A DNA stretch of 64,000 bases, taken from the NCBI RefSeq assembly GCF_021216675.1, contig NZ_CP086120.1:4896501-4960500 (forward strand), in the 5' to 3' direction. The notes under the pieces were generated by a model. The model did no database searches. It worked only from the letters and a program-made list of their open reading frames with translations, and was not told where the DNA came from. The translations under genes and the position numbers were made by a program. The DNA is from Streptomyces gobiensis (GTDB lineage Bacteria; Actinomycetota; Actinomycetes; Streptomycetales; Streptomycetaceae). Shown here one piece after another: positions 16,481 to 25,471 of this stretch; positions within the stretch are counted from its first letter, which is position 1, and each line of letters starts with the position of its first letter.

Positions 16481-17389
16481 ATGGACTTCCTGCGCCCCGC
16501 CAGTTGGGAGGAGGCGCTCGCGGCGAAGGCAGAGCACCCCACGGCTGTGCCCATCGCGGGCGGCACCGACGTGATGGTCGAGCTTAACTTTGACCACCGT
16601 CGGCCCGAGTACCTGCTTGACCTGAACCGCATCAGCGATCTGCGTGAGTGGGAGGTCGGAGAGGAGAACGTCCGGCTGGGCGCCTCGGTTCCCTACACGA
16701 AGATCATAGAGAACCTGCGCGACGAGCTGCCGGGTCTCGCCCTGGCAGGTCACACCGTCGGATCCCCCCAGATCCGTAACCGCGGCAGCGTCGGCGGCAA
16801 TCTCGGAGCCGCCTCCCCGGCCGGGGACTCCCATCCGGCACTGCTCTCGGCCGGAACCGAGGTCGAGGTGGAGTCGGTGCGCGGCACCCGCTTCATCCCG
16901 ATCGACGAGTTCTTCACCGGGGTCAAGCGCAACGCGCTCGCCGAGGATGAGCTGATCAAGACCGTGCACATCAAGAAGGCCAGCGGTCCGCAGCAGTTTT
17001 CCAAGGTCGGCACCCGTAACGCCATGGTCATCGCGGTCTGCGCGTTCGGTATCGCACTGCACCCCGAGACCCGCACGGTGAAGACCGGCATCGGCTCGGC
17101 CGCCCCGACACCCATCCGGGCCCGGGAGGCGGAGGACTTTCTGAACGCCGCGCTCGCCGACGGCGGCTTCTGGGAGAGCGGCAAGATCATTACCCCGTCG
17201 ATCGCCCGGCAGTTCGGGGAGCTGGCCGCCGCCGCCTGCAACCCCATCGACGATGTGCGCGGCAGCGCGAAGTACCGCCGGCACGCGGTGTCCATCATGG
17301 CCCGCCGCACCCTCGGCTGGACCTGGGACACATACCGCGGCATGGGCCACAGCGCCCGTAACTCCGAGGGAGGCGCACAGTGCGCGTGA
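16481..17389 (+). CDS. xdhB: Xanthine dehydrogenase, FAD-binding subunit
   Basis: 302 residues. The molybdopterin dehydrogenase FAD domain shows the flavin loop PIAGGTDVMVELN (residues ~24-36) and the second FAD signature IRNRGSVGGNLGAASPAGD (~98-116). This subunit passes electrons from the iron-sulphur subunit to NAD+ through FAD during oxidation of hypoxanthine and xanthine to urate in the cytoplasm. The family C-terminal domain is present (AVSIMARRTL). It is the first gene of the operon; the next begins within its last ten bases. Symbol follows E. coli usage. Confidence 0.92.
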   Translation: MDFLRPASWEEALAAKAEHPTAVPIAGGTDVMVELNFDHRRPEYLLDLNRISDLREWEVGEENVRLGASVPYTKIIENLRDELPGLALAGHTVGSPQIRNRGSVGGNLGAASPAGDSHPALLSAGTEVEVESVRGTRFIPIDEFFTGVKRNALAEDELIKTVHIKKASGPQQFSKVGTRNAMVIAVCAFGIALHPETRTVKTGIGSAAPTPIRAREAEDFLNAALADGGFWESGKIITPSIARQFGELAAAACNPIDDVRGSAKYRRHAVSIMARRTLGWTWDTYRGMGHSARNSEGGAQCA

Positions 17390-17994
17390 ACTTCACGGTC
17401 AATGGCCGTCCACATGAGGCAGACGACGTCTGGGAGGGCGAGAGCCTCCTCTACGTCCTGCGTGAGCGCATGGGCCTCCCGGGCTCCAAGAACGCCTGCG
17501 AGCAGGGCGAGTGCGGCTCCTGTACGGTCCGCCTCGACGGCGAGCCGGTCTGCGCCTGCCTGGTGGCCGCAGGCCAGGTCGAGGGCCGCGAGGTCGTCAC
17601 CGTCGAGGGCCTGGCGGACTACGCCAAGCAGCGTGCCGAGGGCGGCTGCGCCACGGGCGCCTGCGGTGGCGGCGGTACGGACCTGGGCGCCGCCCAGCAG
17701 TGGCAGGCCAGGCCCGCCGACTCGCAGACCGGCAAGAACACCCCGCTCTCCCCGGTCCAGCAGGCCTTCATCGACGCCGGCGCGGTCCAGTGCGGCTTCT
17801 GCACTCCGGGTCTGCTGGTCGCCGCCGATGAGCTGATCGAGCGCAACCCGCAGCCCAGCGACGCCGACATCCGAGAGGCGCTGTCCGGCAATCTGTGCCG
17901 CTGCACCGGCTACGAGAAGATCCTCGACGCGGTCCGCCTCGCGGCGGCGCGCGGCGAGGCGGACACGTCCGCGACCGCAGGAACGGGGGCCTGA
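17380..17994 (+). CDS. xdhC: Xanthine dehydrogenase, 2Fe-2S subunit with an insertion
   Basis: 204 residues. The plant-type [2Fe-2S] motif CEQGECGSCTVRLDGEPVCAC binds the first cluster; CGFCTPG and CRCTGYEKI bind the second. These carry electrons from the molybdenum site to FAD. Compared with about 160 residues in typical small subunits there is an extra segment of ~40 residues between the domains, rich in Gly, Ala and Cys (GGCATGACGGGGTDLG, then QARPADSQTGKNTP). The GTG start overlaps the FAD-subunit gene by ten bases and the molybdenum subunit starts three bases after the stop, so the three are cotranslated. Not to be confused with the XdhC maturation factor at 22121. Confidence 0.93.
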   Translation: MRVNFTVNGRPHEADDVWEGESLLYVLRERMGLPGSKNACEQGECGSCTVRLDGEPVCACLVAAGQVEGREVVTVEGLADYAKQRAEGGCATGACGGGGTDLGAAQQWQARPADSQTGKNTPLSPVQQAFIDAGAVQCGFCTPGLLVAADELIERNPQPSDADIREALSGNLCRCTGYEKILDAVRLAAARGEADTSATAGTGA

Positions 17995-17997
17995 CCC

Positions 17998-20388
17998 ATG
18001 GGTGTCACGCGCACTCCCACCAGCCTCACCCAGGGCAGCCAGACCAAGGGCGGCATCGGCGAATCCACGCTGCGCCCCGATGGCACCCTGAAGGTGACCG
18101 GCGAGTTCGCGTACTCCTCGGACATGTGGCACGAGGACATGCTGTGGGGCTTTACGCTCCGCAGCCCGCACGCGCACGCCGAGATCAAGTCGATCGACAC
18201 CTCCGAGGCGCTGGCGCAGGCCGGTGTCTACGCCGTGCTGACCTACGACGATCTGCCGACCGAGGTCAAGAACTACGGTCTGGAGATCCAGGACACCCCG
18301 GTACTGGCCCATGGCCGGGTACGGCACCACGGTGAGCCGGTGGCCATTGTCGCCGCCGACCACCCGGAGACCGCGCGCCGCGCCGCCGCGAAGATCAAGG
18401 TCGAGTACGCCGAGCTGCCCGTCGTCCACGATGAGGAGTCCGCGCTCGCCGAGGACGCCCCGCTGCTGCACGAGGGCCGCGACGACCATCACGCCGGTCA
18501 TGTGCCGCACCCGAACGTCGTACACCGGCAGCCGATCGTCCGTGGCGATGTGGCAGCGGCCAAGGCCAAGGCCGATGTGATCGTCTCGGGCGAGTACGAG
18601 GTCGGCATGCAGGACCAGGCCTTCCTCGGCCCGGAGTCCGGCCTCGCCGTACCGGCCGAGGACGGTGGCGTCGATCTGTACATCGCCACCCAGTGGCTGC
18701 ACTCGGACCTCCGGCAGATCGCCCCGGTGCTGGGTCTGCCCGAGGACAAGGTGCGGATGACGCTCTCCGGCGTCGGCGGTGCCTTCGGCGGCCGGGAGGA
18801 TCTGTCCATGCAGATCCACGCGTGCCTGCTGGCGCTGCGCACCGGCAAGCCGGTCAAGATCGTCTACAACCGGTTTGAGTCCTTCTTCGGCCATGTCCAC
18901 CGGCACCCGGCCAAGCTCTGGTACGAGCACGGGGCCACCAAGGACGGCAAGATCACGCACATGAAGTGCCGGATCGTGCTGGACGGCGGCGCCTACGCCT
19001 CCGCGTCCCCGGCCGTCGTCGGCAACGCGTCGTCCCTGAGCGTCGGCCCGTATGTCATCGACGATGTCGAGATCGAGGCCATCGCGCTCTACACCAATAA
19101 CCCGCCCTGTGGCGCCATGCGCGGCTTCGGCGCGGTGCAGGCGTGCTTCGCCTATGAGGCGCAGATGGACAAGCTCGCGGAGAAGCTGGGCATGGACCCG
19201 GTGGAACTCCGCCAGCTGAACGCCATGACGCAGGGCACGATCATGCCCACCGGCCAGGAGGTGGACTCCCCGGCCCCGGTCGCCGAGATCCTCCGCCGGG
19301 TCAAGGCCATGCCGCTGCCGCCCGAGAAGCAGTGGGAGACCGGCGATGAGTCCGGCACCGACACCGATGTACGGGCCCTGCCCGGCGGGCTGTCCAACAC
19401 CACCCATGGTGAGGGCGTCGTCCGCGGTGTGGGATATGCCGTAGGCATCAAGAACGTCGGTTTCTCCGAGGGCTTCGACGACTACTCCACGGCCCGCGTC
19501 CGGCTTGAGGTCATCAACGGCGAGCCGGTCGCCCTGGTGCACACCGCGATGGCCGAGGTCGGCCAGGGCGGCGTCACCGTGCACGCCCAGATCGCCCGCA
19601 CCGAGCTGGGCGTCACCCAGGTGACCATCAACCCGGCCGACACCCAGGTCGGCTCGGCGGGCTCCACCTCAGCCTCCCGGCAGACGTATGTCACCGGTGG
19701 CGCGGTGAAGAACACCTGTGAGGCCGTCCGCGAGAAGGTGCTGGAGCTGGGCCGTGCCAAGTTCGGCACGTACCACCCCGCCTGGGCCACCGCGGAGCTG
19801 CTCCTGGAGGACGGCAAGGTCGTCACCGACGGCGGCGAGGTGCTGGCCGACCTGGTGGACGTCATCGAGGGCGAGTCGATCGACATCGAGCTCGAATGGC
19901 GGCACCGCCCGACCGAGGCCTTCGATCTGAAGACCGGCCAGGGCCAGGGTCACGTCCAGTACTCCTTCGCGGCCCACCGTGCGGTCGTCGAGGTCGACAC
20001 CGAGCTCGGCCTGGTCAAGGTCATCGAACTGGCCTGCGCCCAGGACGTCGGCAAGGCGCTCAACCCCCAGTCCGTCGTCGGCCAGATCCAGGGCGGTACG
20101 ACCCAGGGCCTCGGCCTGGCGGTCATGGAGGAGATCGTCGTGGACCCGAAGGCCAAGGTCCGCAACCCCTCCTTCACCGACTATCTGATCCCGACCATCC
20201 TCGACACCCCGACCATCCCGGTCGATGTCCTGGAGCTGGCCGACCCGAACGCGCCCTACGGCTTGCGGGGTATGGGCGAGGCACCCACGCTCTCGTCCAC
20301 CCCGGCCGTGGTCGCGGCCATCCGCCAGGCCACCGGCCTGGCCCTCAAGCGCGTGCCGGTCCGTCCCGAACACCTGACCGGCACATGA
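17998..20388 (+). CDS. xdhA: Xanthine dehydrogenase, molybdopterin-binding subunit
   Basis: 796 residues, the catalytic subunit that hydroxylates hypoxanthine and xanthine at the molybdenum centre. Both halves of the Ald_Xan_dh_C family are present: VTGEFAYSSDMWHEDMLWG near the N-terminus, then the cofactor-binding GVGGAFGGRED, GAMRGFGAVQACFAYE, EVGQGGVTVHAQI and, near the end, PYGLRGMGEAPTLS with the base-catalyst-type Glu. Length is normal. The start ATG at 17998 follows the 2Fe-2S gene by three bases. The operon ends with the hairpin at 20393-20424. Confidence 0.95.
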   Translation: MGVTRTPTSLTQGSQTKGGIGESTLRPDGTLKVTGEFAYSSDMWHEDMLWGFTLRSPHAHAEIKSIDTSEALAQAGVYAVLTYDDLPTEVKNYGLEIQDTPVLAHGRVRHHGEPVAIVAADHPETARRAAAKIKVEYAELPVVHDEESALAEDAPLLHEGRDDHHAGHVPHPNVVHRQPIVRGDVAAAKAKADVIVSGEYEVGMQDQAFLGPESGLAVPAEDGGVDLYIATQWLHSDLRQIAPVLGLPEDKVRMTLSGVGGAFGGREDLSMQIHACLLALRTGKPVKIVYNRFESFFGHVHRHPAKLWYEHGATKDGKITHMKCRIVLDGGAYASASPAVVGNASSLSVGPYVIDDVEIEAIALYTNNPPCGAMRGFGAVQACFAYEAQMDKLAEKLGMDPVELRQLNAMTQGTIMPTGQEVDSPAPVAEILRRVKAMPLPPEKQWETGDESGTDTDVRALPGGLSNTTHGEGVVRGVGYAVGIKNVGFSEGFDDYSTARVRLEVINGEPVALVHTAMAEVGQGGVTVHAQIARTELGVTQVTINPADTQVGSAGSTSASRQTYVTGGAVKNTCEAVREKVLELGRAKFGTYHPAWATAELLLEDGKVVTDGGEVLADLVDVIEGESIDIELEWRHRPTEAFDLKTGQGQGHVQYSFAAHRAVVEVDTELGLVKVIELACAQDVGKALNPQSVVGQIQGGTTQGLGLAVMEEIVVDPKAKVRNPSFTDYLIPTILDTPTIPVDVLELADPNAPYGLRGMGEAPTLSSTPAVVAAIRQATGLALKRVPVRPEHLTGT

Positions 20389-20392
20389 AAAA

Positions 20393-20424
20393 CTTCCGGT
20401 CGGGGCCGTCGCCCCGCCTGGAAG
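20393..20424 (+). terminator. Terminator of the xdh operon
   Basis: CTTCC-ggt-CGGGGC-cgtc-GCCCCG-cct-GGAAG, a long near-perfect hairpin five bases after the xdhA stop. Confidence 0.75.
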
Positions 20425-20438
20425 CTCCGCCCCTACCG

Positions 20439-20493
20439 CCCCCCACATAAACCCCCCATACCCCCCACGTATCACCCCCCACGTAACCCCCCC
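20439..20493 (+). repeat. Five runs of six or seven cytosines (i-motif/G-quadruplex-type array)
   Basis: C-runs at 20439-20444, 20452-20457, 20461-20466, 20475-20480 and 20487-20493, separated by short A/T-containing spacers such as ACGTA. The complementary strand has five matching G-runs. It lies between the xdh terminator and the purine permease gene. Confidence 0.75.
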
Positions 20494-20615
20494 ATATGAG
20501 CAGCACCCAGTAAGTACCCACGTTCGTCTCGGGCCGTTCCCCGCGTCGTGCATCCCAAATCCCGCGCGGTTCAACCGTTCTGCGGGTGCCCCTGTGAACC
20601 TTGGGAGTTGGCACA

Positions 20616-22064
20616 ATGGCACAGTCATCAGTAGAGCCGAAAACCTCACCAGAGGCCTCAGGCACCGGCTCTCGCCCACCCGCTGGAAGAGGCTGGCTCG
20701 ACCGGTACTTCCACATATCAGCACGTCAGTCAACGGTGGGCCGGGAGGTCCGCGGCGGCATCACCACCTTTATGGCGATGGCGTACATCCTCCTGCTGAA
20801 TCCGCTCATCCTGAGCGTCGAGGACGTCAACGGCAACACGCTCAACGCCTCCGCGGTCGTGACCGCGACGGCGTTGGCCGCCGCGGTGACGACCATCCTG
20901 ATGGGTGTGATCGGCAAGGTGCCGCTCGCGCTCGCCGCCGGACTCAGCGTCTCCGGCGTCCTGGCGACTCAGGTCGTCCCCGGCATGACCTGGCCGCAGG
21001 CCATGGGCATGTGCGTGATCTACGGCGTCCTGATCATGCTTCTTGTGATCACCGGTCTCCGTGAAAAGATCATGAACGCGATCCCGATGGGGCTCAAGCA
21101 CGCCATCACCATCGGTATCGGACTCTTTGTCGCGATGATCGGCCTGGAGAAGGCTGGCTTCGTCGGCCGTGGCGCCGAAGGCGGTCCGCCGGTCACCCTT
21201 GGTGTGGGCGGCCATCTGGCGGGCTGGCCGGTCTTCGCCTTCTGCATCACCCTGCTGGCCATCTTCATGCTGCTGGCCCGCAACATCCCCGGGGCGATCC
21301 TGATCGGTATCGGGGTGGGCACCGCCTTCTCCCTGGCCGTCACCTGGATCTACGGCCTGACGGACAAGGACTGGGGCCTGTCCAGCCCGGAGATCTCCGG
21401 CAGCCTCCTCTCCTCGCCAGACTTCAGTCTCTTCGGGCAGGTTTCATTCGGCGGCTTCGCCAAGCTCGGCGCGACGACGGTCACCATGATTGTCTTCACC
21501 CTGGTACTGGCGGGCTTCTTCGACGCGATGGCCACCATCATCGCCGTCGGCCAGGAGGCCAAGCTGGCCGATGCGAAGGGCCGGATGCCCGGTCTCAACA
21601 AGGCCCTGCTGATCGACGGTGCCGGTGGCGCCATCGGCGGTGCCTCCAGCGCCTCGGGCCAGACGGTCTTCATCGAGTCGGCCAGTGGTGTCGGCGAGGG
21701 CGCCCGGACCGGTCTGTCGGCCACCGTCACCGGCCTGATCTTCGCCGCGATGCTGCTGTTCACCCCGCTGGCGGGGCTTGTTCCTGGTGAGGTCGCTGCT
21801 GCCGCTCTGGTGGTCATCGGCGCGATGATGATGCAGAACGCCCGGCACGTGGACTGGAAGGACCGCTCGATCGCCATCCCGGTCTTCCTGACCGCGGTAC
21901 TGATGCCGTTCACCTTCAACATCGTCACCGGTGTCGCTGCGGGCGTCATCGCCTACAGCGCGATCAAGCTTGCGCAGGGCAAGTGGCGCGAGCCGGGACT
22001 GTTCATGTGGATCCTCACGGCGCTGTTCATCTTCAACTTCGCCTTCAACGACATCGGGCACTGA
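20616..22064 (+). CDS. AzgA-like NCS2 purine permease
   Basis: 482 residues with about 12-14 membrane segments. It matches the AzgA/PbuG branch of the NCS2 family (adenine, guanine, hypoxanthine uptake driven by protons): GGITTFMAMAYILLLNP in the first helix, GKVPLALAAGLSVSGVLA, and SASGQTVFIESASGVGEGARTGL in the substrate region. The ATG at 20616 has GGGAG eight bases upstream. Position between xanthine dehydrogenase and the XdhC maturation gene supports uptake of the dehydrogenase's substrates. Confidence 0.9.
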   Translation: MAQSSVEPKTSPEASGTGSRPPAGRGWLDRYFHISARQSTVGREVRGGITTFMAMAYILLLNPLILSVEDVNGNTLNASAVVTATALAAAVTTILMGVIGKVPLALAAGLSVSGVLATQVVPGMTWPQAMGMCVIYGVLIMLLVITGLREKIMNAIPMGLKHAITIGIGLFVAMIGLEKAGFVGRGAEGGPPVTLGVGGHLAGWPVFAFCITLLAIFMLLARNIPGAILIGIGVGTAFSLAVTWIYGLTDKDWGLSSPEISGSLLSSPDFSLFGQVSFGGFAKLGATTVTMIVFTLVLAGFFDAMATIIAVGQEAKLADAKGRMPGLNKALLIDGAGGAIGGASSASGQTVFIESASGVGEGARTGLSATVTGLIFAAMLLFTPLAGLVPGEVAAAALVVIGAMMMQNARHVDWKDRSIAIPVFLTAVLMPFTFNIVTGVAAGVIAYSAIKLAQGKWREPGLFMWILTALFIFNFAFNDIGH

Positions 22065-22120
22065 GCCCGGGGAGGGACCAATGCCGTGCCCTCCCCGCAA
22101 CCGCAGACAAGGAGACTGCC

Positions 22121-23290
22121 ATGCTGGACATCGCCGAAGAGCTGAGCCGGTGGTGCGAGCAGGGACGTGACTTCGCCGTCGCCACCGTGGTGGCGACAAA
22201 CGGCAGCGCGCCCCGTCAGCCTGGCGCGGCCCTCGCGGTCGACGCCGAAGGCACGGCGATCGGCTCAGTCTCCGGCGGTTGCGTGGAGGGCGCGGTCTAC
22301 GAGCTGTGCCAGCAGGCGCTCGAGACGGGTGAGTCCGTCACGGAGCGCTTCGGGTACAGCGATGAGGACGCCTTCGCCGTGGGCCTGACCTGCGGCGGCG
22401 TTATCGATGTCCTTGTCACCCCCGTACGCGCGGGGACATCCCGGGCTGCCGATACGGCGCTCCGCCCGGTCCTCGCCGAGGCGCTGGCCGCCGCCGCCAG
22501 AGGGGAGGCGGCGGCGGTCGCGCGCATTGTCTCGGGCCCCGCTGACCTGATGGGCCGGGCGCTGTATGTGCGTCCGGACGCTACGTATGAGGGCACGCTC
22601 GGCGGCCACCCCGAGCTGGACCGTACAGCTGCGGCTGAGGCCCAGGCCCTGCTGGACGGTGGCCGGACGGCCACCGTCGAGATCGGCGCCGACGGCAGCC
22701 GCTGCGGTGAGCCGGTCATCCTGCTGGTCGAGTCCAGTGTGCCGCCGCCACGGATGCTGGTCTTCGGCGCCATCGACTTCGCCTCGGCCCTGGTCCGTAT
22801 CGGAAAATTCCTGGGCTACCACGTCACGGTCTGTGACGCCCGGCCGGTCTTCGCCACCGCCACCCGCTTCCCCGAAGCCGACGAGATCGTCGTCGACTGG
22901 CCGCACCGCTACCTCGACAGCCAGGAGCTGGACAGCCGTACCGTGCTGTGTGTCCTGACCCACGATGCCAAGTTCGACATCCCGCTGCTGGAACGCGCGC
23001 TGCGGCTGCCCGTCGCCTACGTCGGCGCGATGGGCTCCCGGCGCACCCATGAGGATCGCCTGCAGCGGCTGCGGGACGCCGGGGTCTCTGAGCTGGAACT
23101 GGCCAGGCTGCGCTCTCCGATCGGCCTCGACCTGGGCGCCCGTACGCCCGAGGAGACCGCGCTGTCCATCGCCGCCGAGATCATCGCGAGCCGCCATGGC
23201 GGCTCCGGTGTCCCGCTCACCGGAGCACACACACCCATCCACCACGATGGCGCCTCGGCTCCGACGGGCCGTATCGGATCGGTGGCCTGA
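22121..23290 (+). CDS. XdhC/CoxI-family molybdenum cofactor maturation protein
   Basis: 389 residues. The N-terminal XdhC/CoxI domain has ATVVATNGSAPRQPGAALAVD and GSVSGGCVEGAVYELCQQAL; the C-terminal Rossmann domain has RMLVFGAIDFASALVRIGKFLGYHVTVCDARP and YVGAMGSRRTHEDRL. Proteins of this family bind and sulphurate the molybdenum cofactor and insert it into xanthine dehydrogenase. In the Rossmann glycine motif Ala-Ile-Asp replaces the more common Gly-Ala-Gly, so nucleotide binding may be altered. The ATG at 22121 with AAGGAGA five bases upstream is chosen. It follows the permease by 56 bp, probably in one operon. Confidence 0.9.
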   Translation: MLDIAEELSRWCEQGRDFAVATVVATNGSAPRQPGAALAVDAEGTAIGSVSGGCVEGAVYELCQQALETGESVTERFGYSDEDAFAVGLTCGGVIDVLVTPVRAGTSRAADTALRPVLAEALAAAARGEAAAVARIVSGPADLMGRALYVRPDATYEGTLGGHPELDRTAAAEAQALLDGGRTATVEIGADGSRCGEPVILLVESSVPPPRMLVFGAIDFASALVRIGKFLGYHVTVCDARPVFATATRFPEADEIVVDWPHRYLDSQELDSRTVLCVLTHDAKFDIPLLERALRLPVAYVGAMGSRRTHEDRLQRLRDAGVSELELARLRSPIGLDLGARTPEETALSIAAEIIASRHGGSGVPLTGAHTPIHHDGASAPTGRIGSVA

Positions 23291-23352
23291 GCGGCGCCGG
23301 GCCACGTACGCGCATGGGTCTGGACGTGCCCAAGCGCCAGCGCTAGCTTCAT

Positions 23353-23370
23353 AGTTGGTCTGGACCAACT
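23353..23370 (+). promoter_or_regulatory. DasR-like operator upstream of the LPMO gene
   Basis: AGTTGGTCTGGACCAACT, an 18-bp inverted repeat 50 bp before the start. It matches the DasR-responsive element core TGGTCTAGACCA at 11 of 12 positions (quoted from knowledge). DasR represses chitin and N-acetylglucosamine genes in Streptomyces. Confidence 0.75.
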
Positions 23371-23419
23371 CCGAAAACGCTCTCAGAACTCCCCACGTTC
23401 TTCAGGCAGGAGCGGAAGC

Positions 23420-24013
23420 ATGCGCAAAAACCTCACAGCGGCGGCGGTTGCCTTAGGCATCGCCTCGGCGGCGGTCTTCGCCACGGGCGGTTCGGCCGCG
23501 GCACACGGCTATTCGACCTCTCCCGTAAGCCGTCAGATGCACTGCGCCCAGGGCACGGTCAGCAACTGCGGCCAGATCCGGTGGGAACCGCAGAGCGTCG
23601 AGGGACCCAAGGGCTTCCCCGGCGCGGGCCCGGCTGACGGCCGGATCTGCGCGGGCGGCAACTCGCGGTTCGCCGAACTCGACGACCCCCGTGGCGGCTC
23701 CTGGCCCGCCACCCAGCTGCGCGGCGGCCAGGGCTACACCTTCACCTGGCGGAATACGGCTCCGCACCGCACGACCGACTACCGGTACTTCATCACCAGG
23801 AACGGCTACAACCCGAACCGTCCGCTCACCCGGGCGGACCTCGAACCCGCGCCGTTCCTGACCGTGCCGATGGGCGGGCGGCAGCCCGGTACGACCGAGA
23901 GCCACTCGGGCACCATCCCCAGTGGCAAGTCCGGGAAGCACATGATCCTGGCGGTCTGGAACATCTACGACACCGGTAACGCCTTCTACGCCTGCTCGGA
24001 CGTGCGGTTCTGA
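23420..24013 (+). CDS. Secreted AA10 lytic polysaccharide monooxygenase
   Basis: 197 residues. A Sec signal ends GSAAA|HG, leaving His29 as the new N-terminus; with His117 (NTAPHRTT) it forms the copper histidine brace of AA10/CBM33 enzymes, which cleave crystalline chitin or cellulose by oxidation. The C-terminal CSDVRF supplies the usual buried aromatic residue. A single catalytic domain without a further carbohydrate-binding module. AGGAG before the ATG. The upstream DasR-like site points to chitin as substrate; this is inference. Confidence 0.93.
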   Translation: MRKNLTAAAVALGIASAAVFATGGSAAAHGYSTSPVSRQMHCAQGTVSNCGQIRWEPQSVEGPKGFPGAGPADGRICAGGNSRFAELDDPRGGSWPATQLRGGQGYTFTWRNTAPHRTTDYRYFITRNGYNPNRPLTRADLEPAPFLTVPMGGRQPGTTESHSGTIPSGKSGKHMILAVWNIYDTGNAFYACSDVRF

Positions 24014-24043
24014 GCGGCGGCTGATGACCGGCTACCGGTGACC

Positions 24044-24073
24044 GGGCCGGGCCGCACCGGTGCGGCCCGGCCC
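24044..24073. terminator. Bidirectional terminator between LPMO and protease genes
   Basis: A 30-base perfect palindrome centred on ACCGGT with 15-bp arms (GGGCCGGGCCGCACC), 31 bases after the LPMO stop and seven bases after the convergent protease stop. Confidence 0.8.
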
Positions 24074-24079
24074 CGGACC

Positions 24080-25276
24080 TCAGACGGCGGCGCGGTTGCC
24101 CGTGTTCACCGGTCGGGTCGCGGCGTCGCCCTGCTGGGCGGCTTGCTGGACCTGGTCGGCGGTGAGCGCGTAGCCGGTGCCCGGGTCGGTGGCGGAACGG
24201 GCGAAGATCACCCCGTACACCCGCCCGTCCGTGGTGAGCAGCGGGCCGCCGGAGTTCCCCGGGCGGACCGTGGTGCGCAGCGGATGGATATCGCGGGTGA
24301 CCATACTGCTGCCGTAGATGTCCTGGCCCCGCGCGGTGGCGCGGCCCGCGACGGTGGCGGCGCGCAGATCGAGGCCGCCGTTCTCCGGGTAGCCCGCGAC
24401 CACGGCGGGGGCGCCCCGGGAGCCATTGGTGGCGAAGCTCAGCGCGGGGGCGTTCAGCTCCGGCACCCGGAGCACGGCGACATCCGTGGCCGGGTCGAAG
24501 TAGACCACCGTGGCCTGGTAACGCGGCCCCACACCGCCGACCCGCACGGTGGGGTTGGTGACGCCCGCGACCACATGGGCATTGGTCATCACCCGCTTGT
24601 CGGCGTAGACGAAGCCGCTGCCCTCCTGGCCCTGGCGGCGGCCGTCCACCGAGGCTATGCCCTCGACCTTGACCGTGCTGCGCTGGGCCGCGTTGACGGC
24701 GGCCGGGGTGACGGCGTCCCCGGTGGGTTCGGCCACCCCGGTGACCGGCTCGTTCTCAAAGGGGTTGAAGACCTGGGGGAAGCCGGCCGTGGTCAGCGCG
24801 CCGGTGGCCCGGCTGAACCAGGTGGGGGCCTGCTCCGGCATCCGTTCGTGCACCGTGCCGAGTACGGCGGAGCCGCGTATGGCCTGGTTCACCTCCGGTG
24901 AGGGCGAGGAGACCAGCGCGCTCGCGGCCACCCACGCGACCAGCAGCACGGCGACCGCGTTGGCGAGCGCACCACCGACCCCGTCCACCCAGCGGACCGG
25001 GGCCCAGCTCAGTGAGCGACGCAGCTGCCAGGCGAGCCGGGACGCGAGCGCGTGCCCGGCGGCTGCGGGCAGCAGCACCGTCAGCATCGCCACGAGGGTG
25101 GCCATCGTGGTGCCCGTCTCGACGAGATCCAGCGTGAACGGCAGCAGCCATACGCCGACCACCGCACCGCCGACAAAACCGGCCAGCGCCACCAGGCCCG
25201 CCACGAGGCCGCGCTGGTAGCCCGAAACGGCGAACGCGGCTACCGCCAGCAGCAGCAAGAGATCGAGCAGGTTCAC
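24080..25276 (-). CDS. MarP-like membrane serine protease (CvpA plus trypsin domain)
   Basis: 398 residues. Four hydrophobic segments of a CvpA-type domain (residues ~1-120) anchor a periplasmic trypsin-like domain. The triad is His234 (TNAHVV), Asp265 (ATDVAVL) and Ser342 (RPGNSGGPL), almost the same numbering as mycobacterial MarP (Rv3671c), a protease for acid and oxidative stress resistance. Thus a homologous envelope stress role is likely. The GTG at 25276 is placed seven bases from AAAGGGG; a TTG one codon earlier is also possible. Confidence 0.87.
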   Translation of the reverse strand: MNLLDLLLLLAVAAFAVSGYQRGLVAGLVALAGFVGGAVVGVWLLPFTLDLVETGTTMATLVAMLTVLLPAAAGHALASRLAWQLRRSLSWAPVRWVDGVGGALANAVAVLLVAWVAASALVSSPSPEVNQAIRGSAVLGTVHERMPEQAPTWFSRATGALTTAGFPQVFNPFENEPVTGVAEPTGDAVTPAAVNAAQRSTVKVEGIASVDGRRQGQEGSGFVYADKRVMTNAHVVAGVTNPTVRVGGVGPRYQATVVYFDPATDVAVLRVPELNAPALSFATNGSRGAPAVVAGYPENGGLDLRAATVAGRATARGQDIYGSSMVTRDIHPLRTTVRPGNSGGPLLTTDGRVYGVIFARSATDPGTGYALTADQVQQAAQQGDAATRPVNTGNRAAV

Positions 25277-25417
25277 CAATCGTCCCCTTTCGCCCTACAT
25301 CCCCCGTGAGCCCGCGCTGGGGCGCTGACCCTGTAAAACGTTGGGCGACGTCCGTGTGGTTCCCTCCTGTGATCCAGCGTGATCAGCGCCTCATCCGTGT
25401 CGGCAGCCGAGAAAACG

Positions 25418-25453
25418 AGCTGGGGCCCGCACCTTAAGGTGCGGGCCCCAGCT
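25418..25453 (-). terminator. Rho-independent terminator of the cold shock gene
   Basis: A 36-base perfect palindrome (18-bp arms, centre CCTTAAGG) 18 bases after the stop, followed on the leftward strand by CGTTTTC, a short U-run. Confidence 0.88.
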
Positions 25454-25471
25454 ACGTCGTGTGCTTCAGCG

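Noticed and set aside
16750-19584. 944-codon leftward open frame opposite the xanthine dehydrogenase genes
   Set aside because: It is antisense to three well-supported xdh genes; high GC keeps the complementary frame open. The translation is Gly/Arg/Asp-rich low complexity without a domain.
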